DNA of 64,000 bases from Rhynchopus euleeides (taxonomy: Eukaryota; Euglenozoa; Diplonemea; Diplonemida; Diplonemidae): the NCBI GenBank assembly GCA_963210315.1, contig OY723284.1:1674001-1738000 (forward strand). The letters run 5' to 3'. The position numbers and the translations under genes are program-made. Of the stretch, positions 60,336 to 64,000 are shown in pieces; the first letter of the stretch is position 1, and every line of letters begins with the position of its first letter. The notes under the pieces are model-generated. The model was not told the DNA's origin and did not search any database. It was given only the letters and a program-made list of their open reading frames with translations.

Positions 60336-60905
60336 TTAGTGAATAGTGCGGAGCAAGTATCTTCGCGCGACGCGAGAAGCACAACAAAGCAATAATTTGC
60401 CCAGAGGGCCGGAGAGGGGAGGGGGGACAGCCTGCCTAGTCAAGATCTGCGAGAGGGGCCGCTGCTGGTGCATCAGGGCGATCACCTCGCCCATGCCCCC
60501 ACCCGCCGCCGGCTGCTGGGGGGCCACCGAGGAGGAGGCCACCGGGGCCGTGGACTCCCCGCGGAGGCGCGCCACCGACTCCACCTGCCCCGTGCACAGC
60601 TGCACCGTCGCCAGCAGCCTCACCAGCGCGATCCCCGACCAGTCGCCGACCCCCTGGACGAGCGCGTCCAGGGCCGACGGGAGGATGCGGTCCTGCGCGA
60701 TGTTCTTCGTCGCAGCCTCCGCGAGCAAGCTCCTCAGGGTGCCGAGGAGGGCGGGATACGGCACCTTCTGCCGGACGAGGCCCGCCTGCACCACGTCGAC
60801 GTTCACCGCCGCGAGCTGCGCGGTCGGGGGGGACCAGTCGTACGACTGCCCTTTCCCCCCCTCCAGGTGCGCCTCCAGCTCGGCCAGAGTCTTGCACTCT
60901 GTCAT
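60336..60905 (-). CDS. Unknown 189-aa protein embedded in minisatellite B
   Basis: ATG 60905 starts MTECKTLAELEAHLEGGKGQ. Residues ~1-110 are helical (VDVVQAGLVRQKVPYPALLG, TLRSLLAEAATKNIAQDRIL), then an Ala/Pro/Ser linker and a short tail ending RRYLLRTIH. No recognised domain. The composition resembles small structural ORFs of mobile elements, but there is no direct evidence. It lies in a ~860-bp unit (60327-61186) with GGGAGATTTAG / CTAAATCTCCC near the ends, flanked by minisatellite B. An internally deleted copy of the same unit follows at 61751-62103. Confidence 0.45.
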   Translation of the reverse strand: MTECKTLAELEAHLEGGKGQSYDWSPPTAQLAAVNVDVVQAGLVRQKVPYPALLGTLRSLLAEAATKNIAQDRILPSALDALVQGVGDWSGIALVRLLATVQLCTGQVESVARLRGESTAPVASSSVAPQQPAAGGGMGEVIALMHQQRPLSQILTRQAVPPPLSGPLGKLLLCCASRVARRYLLRTIH

Positions 60906-61173
60906 TGTTGTGTGTGTGTGCGGGTGTTTAAAAGGCGAGAGGGGCCGAGCACCAACGCACACACAACCCGATGTCCTGATGAAGGGTCGTGGTGGTCGCG
61001 CCCCCGTCCAACCGTGCAACGCACGTGGCGGAAACTGCACTATGCAGCAACAGTGATGAGAAACAACACAGCAAAAACAGCAAGCAAACAGCAACAGAAA
61101 CCTCGCGCGCGCCGCTCCTCCCTATTCTAAATCTCCCTTACCGTGGCGAAGCCACTCGACTAAAGTCGTTCGT

Positions 61174-61750
61174 AGGGGGAATCGTCCAAGTACGACAATG
61201 TACTGGGGGGAATCGTCCAAGTACGACAATGTACTGGGGGGAATCGGGGGGAATCGTCCAAGTATGACAATGTACTGGGGGAAATCGGGGGGAATCGTCC
61301 AAGTACGACAATGTACTGGGGGGAATCGGGGGGAATCGTCCAAGTATGACAATGTACTGGGGGAAATCGGGGGGAATCGTCCAAGTACGACAATGTACTG
61401 GGGGGAATCGGGGGGAATCGTCCAAGTATGACAATGTACTGGGGGAAATCGGGGGGAATCGTCCAAGTATGACAATGTACTGGGGGAAATCGGGGGGAAT
61501 CGTCCAAGTACGACAATGTACTGGGGGGAATCGGGGGGAATCCGCCAAGTACACGAATGTACTGGGGGGAATCGGGGGAAATCCGCCAAGCCTGACTATG
61601 TTCTGGGGGGAATCGGGGGGAATCCGCCAAGCATGACTATGCGCTGGGGGGAATCGGGGGAAATCCGCCAAGTATGACTATGTACTGGGGGGAATCGGGG
61701 GGAATCCGCCAAGTACACGAATGTGCTGGGGGGAATCGGGGGGAATCGGA
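61174..61750 (-). repeat. Minisatellite B, 41-bp unit, inverted block
   Basis: About 14 copies in reverse orientation (GGGGGGAATCGTCCAAGTA); units after 61540 diverge (AATCCGCCAAGTACACG). A last remnant lies at 62104-62141. Confidence 0.97.
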
Positions 61751-62103
61751 GATTTAGTGAATAGTGTGGAGCAAGTATCTTCGCGCGACGCGAGAAGCAC
61801 AACAAAGCAATAGTTTGCCCAGAGGGCCGGAGAGGGGAGGGGGGCCAGCCTGACTAGTCAAGATCTGCGAGAGGGGCCGATCACCAACGCACACACAACC
61901 CGATTTCCTGATGAAGGGTGGTGGTGGTCGCGCCCCCGTCCAACCGTGCAACGCACGTGGCGGAAACTGCACTATGCAGCAACAGTGATGAGAAACAACA
62001 CAGCAAACAACAGCAACCAAGCAGCAACAAAAACCTCGCGCGCGCTCCTCCCTATTCCAAGTCTCCCTGACCGTGGCGAAGCCACTCGACTAAAGGCGTT
62101 CGT
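61751..62103 (-). pseudogene. Deletion copy of the 60327-61186 unit
   Basis: Matches the start (to AGAGGGGCCG, ~60464) and the end (from ~60948) of the complete unit but lacks the central ~485 bp that hold most of the gene. Both copies have the same orientation and are separated by minisatellite B, so unit plus array was duplicated in tandem. Confidence 0.85.
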
Positions 62104-62141
62104 GGGGGGAATCCACCAAGTACACCAATGTCCCGGGGGGG

Positions 62142-63343
62142 ATTGACAGGACATCCCCTGCCGGTCGGTTGTCCTGGTAAGCGTGGGCCATAGCAACCCG
62201 GAACCACAGTGCGTCGTGGGACGTTGGGGGTCCTCGCGCCGAGTCACTGTGAGTCACGAGTCGTCAGTTTTCAGCCAAACATGGCTGACTTCTCACTTTT
62301 TATCACTCGGCGAGGGCCCCCGTTGTGGGCCTCCCTGTTGAGGCGGCGCAGCTTCTCCCGTAGACGACGGATACCATCCTGCTTCGCGGCCTGCTGTACT
62401 CGCGTCGTAGCCGTCCCCCGTGCCTCCTTCCTGCTCCGTGCCTCCGTGAGCGCGGGGTGGGCCTACCACGCCGCTCAGCTCGCTTCTGACCAGGCGCACC
62501 ATCGCCTCGGGGATCAGCCCCTCCGACGTTGTCCCTTAATACACTTCGCCTCCCCGTGCAGCGGGAACCGTCTCCTGCACCGATGTCCCACATTGGCCTT
62601 GGTGTCCGCACCCCCGCCATCGCCTTCACCAGCTTCTCCATGAAGCCGACCGCGAGGGGGGTGAAGGTAGCGCGTCGATGACCTCCGGGCCGTCCTCCAG
62701 CGCCCCTCTACGGGCGGATTTGGAGGGTGGCCCGGAGTCGGCGGTGTTGGACATCGGTGCGGGTGGATCGGCTCTGTACTCCGAGTCGCGGACCCACTCT
62801 AGACGAAGAGGGTGTCGCGGCCGTGTGGGGAACCAAAAACCTGGTGAAGGTTAGTGCCGAACGCCATGACAGCCTCGCCCGCCTGGAACACGTTGCGCCG
62901 TGACTGATTGCCTTGACCCACCCACCAAGGGGCCCCTGCACGTGCCTCCGGTACTGCGCCCCTGCTGGCCTCCTGTGTCCGACCGCCACGAGCTGCACTT
63001 GTGGTGTCGGCCAGCCGTACCACTGGCTCTTCGGACCACACACCTGCATGCGTGGGACCAGGGGGTTCCCTCCCCAGGGACGTCCGAGTCTCGTCGTTCG
63101 CAGTAGCACGTGGGATTTTCTCTGAAATTTGCACCAAATCGCCATGTTGTGAGTCAACCCTTCGATCTGAGCCACACCGAGATCGTCTTTTTCGAGAATC
63201 GGGGTCCAAATACGCTCCCCAGGCTAGGGACCCCCCAACTCCCCACACTCTTTTTTTGGGCGTTTTTCCGCTCATTTTTTCTCACTTTTTCTCACTCGGT
63301 AGCGAGGGCCCCCATTCGCCGGGATTTGAATAAAATACAATAA
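62142..63343. other. Region with weak coding signals
   Basis: No confident gene. On the minus strand, 62318-62440 contains a coiled-coil-like frame (QQAAKQDGIRRLREKLRRLN) that is not extended by a recognised domain. Minus frames at 62708-63275 are open but unrecognised. One-sided ends of the GGGCCCTCGCTACC family occur at 62309-62322 and 63297-63316. Sequence 63203-63250 resembles 29835-29880. Confidence 0.4.
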
Positions 63344-63538
63344 AATACAAGGTACCACTCACCTGCACACAAGCCCTCAAGACTCTTGGAGCGGCCTGAC
63401 TATTTAGTGTCTTTGTCGCAGCAAGGGAGTTACGATACTGAAGGGGAGGTGCTACTGCCCGTGCAGGGCGACACCGCCTTAAAACTTGATAACCACACCA
63501 ACCCGCACACCCTCCACTGCAGGCCACACTGCCCAGGT

Positions 63539-64000
63539 ATGCCCGCGGGAAGGAGAGCCTGCTGGTCACAGAAGCACTTTAGTGAAGCAGCGGGGGGGAG
63601 AAAATGCAAGTTCTGCGATGAACTTGTCAAGGCGACGAGCGGCACCCGCATGAAGGCGCACCTCCGCCTATGCGAGAAGATCAGCAGTGCCGCCAAGGAC
63701 GAGCTGAAGGCTGAGGATACTGCGCCGACCCCCGCAAAGCGCCCTGCATCAAGAACACCAGAGGGAAAGGCGCTGCCGAAGATCGCACGCATGCTCAACG
63801 CATGCCCCACCCCCACGGTCGCCGAGAAGGATGCGATCGTTGCTGCCTGGGCCAGATTTTTTTTTGGCTCAGGCACACCGTTCAGCCACGTGGAAGACAA
63901 GCTCTTCCTCGAGGCGTTGAACGCAACCCGCCCGGGGTTATCCCCGGAGCTCTTCTTCCCCAAGCGCCATTCGCTGGGAACGAAGTGGTTGGATCGCATC
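63539..64000 (+). CDS. hAT-superfamily transposase, N-terminal part (3' partial)
   Basis: From ATG 63539 the frame reads MPAGRRACWSQKHFSEAAGG and then RKCKFCDELVKATSGTRMKA, HLRLCEKI: a BED-type zinc finger (aromatic HF, CxxC, then H and C). A Lys/Pro/Ala linker follows, then ARFFFGSGTPFSHVEDKLFL and EALNATRPGLSPELFFPKRH, which is the conserved segment after the BED finger in hAT transposases (F-G-x-P-F-x-x-V-E ... F ... P-x-R). The frame leaves the window intact, so the RNase H-like DDE domain and dimerisation tail are not visible. The frame is open upstream to 63344, so an earlier exon is possible. It could supply transposase for the hAT-type elements at 20799, 36526, 44324, 45594 and 50204. 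Confidence 0.85.
   Translation, partial: MPAGRRACWSQKHFSEAAGGRKCKFCDELVKATSGTRMKAHLRLCEKISSAAKDELKAEDTAPTPAKRPASRTPEGKALPKIARMLNACPTPTVAEKDAIVAAWARFFFGSGTPFSHVEDKLFLEALNATRPGLSPELFFPKRHSLGTKWLDRI

Noticed and set aside
58691-60346. 551-aa open frame over minisatellite B (and similar long frames at 58773, 58978 and on the complement at 61122-61671)
   Set aside because: The unit length (41 bp) cycles through all frames and contains no stop, so every frame is open; no start context or non-repeat protein.

Overview
This 64-kb window looks like nuclear DNA of a microbial eukaryote, probably an alga or other protist. It has GT-AG introns, GC-rich low-complexity genes, class II transposons with clean target-site duplications (TSDs), tyrosine-recombinase (DIRS-like) retrotransposons and long minisatellites. 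I cannot name the species. Two 200-base N runs (26617-26816, 52615-52814) are fixed-size scaffold gaps set in repeats, so distances across them are not real.

Host-like genes are few. They are a C-terminal gene end (2-142), a 698-aa protein resembling the augmin subunit 8/QWRF family (3784-5880), a 73-residue spliced membrane protein (7174-7866), a ubiquitin-like plus WD40 protein (30272-31420), a decayed class III nucleotide cyclase start (27569-27770) and several unrecognised exon-like fragments.

The rest is mostly nested mobile DNA. 11.86-16.68 kb and 38.67-43.42 kb are two different DIRS-like elements with split direct repeats. Both use the gene order gag, tyrosine recombinase, RT/RNase H. 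From 16.9 to 26.0 kb inverted-repeat elements sit side by side and inside one another. 36.5-38.0 kb and 44.3-48.5 kb hold two copies of one hAT-type element, each with its own perfect 8-bp TSD, carrying the same two exons of an unknown gene. The second copy was later hit by a CACTA-like (CMC) element (CACGGTGG ends, CA TSD), which was itself hit by another hAT element. The CMC element encodes a probable transposase and a small protein resembling a circularly permuted histone H2B. 48.7-51.1 kb holds another CACGGTGG element and another hAT element.

27.4-29.7 kb and 52.9-62.1 kb are minisatellite country. Four unrelated-looking arrays share a 31-bp period and one has a 41-bp period. Two short unknown protein genes sit inside the arrays. 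The window ends in the N-terminus of a hAT transposase (63539 onward), a possible source of activity for the hAT-type elements seen elsewhere in the window.
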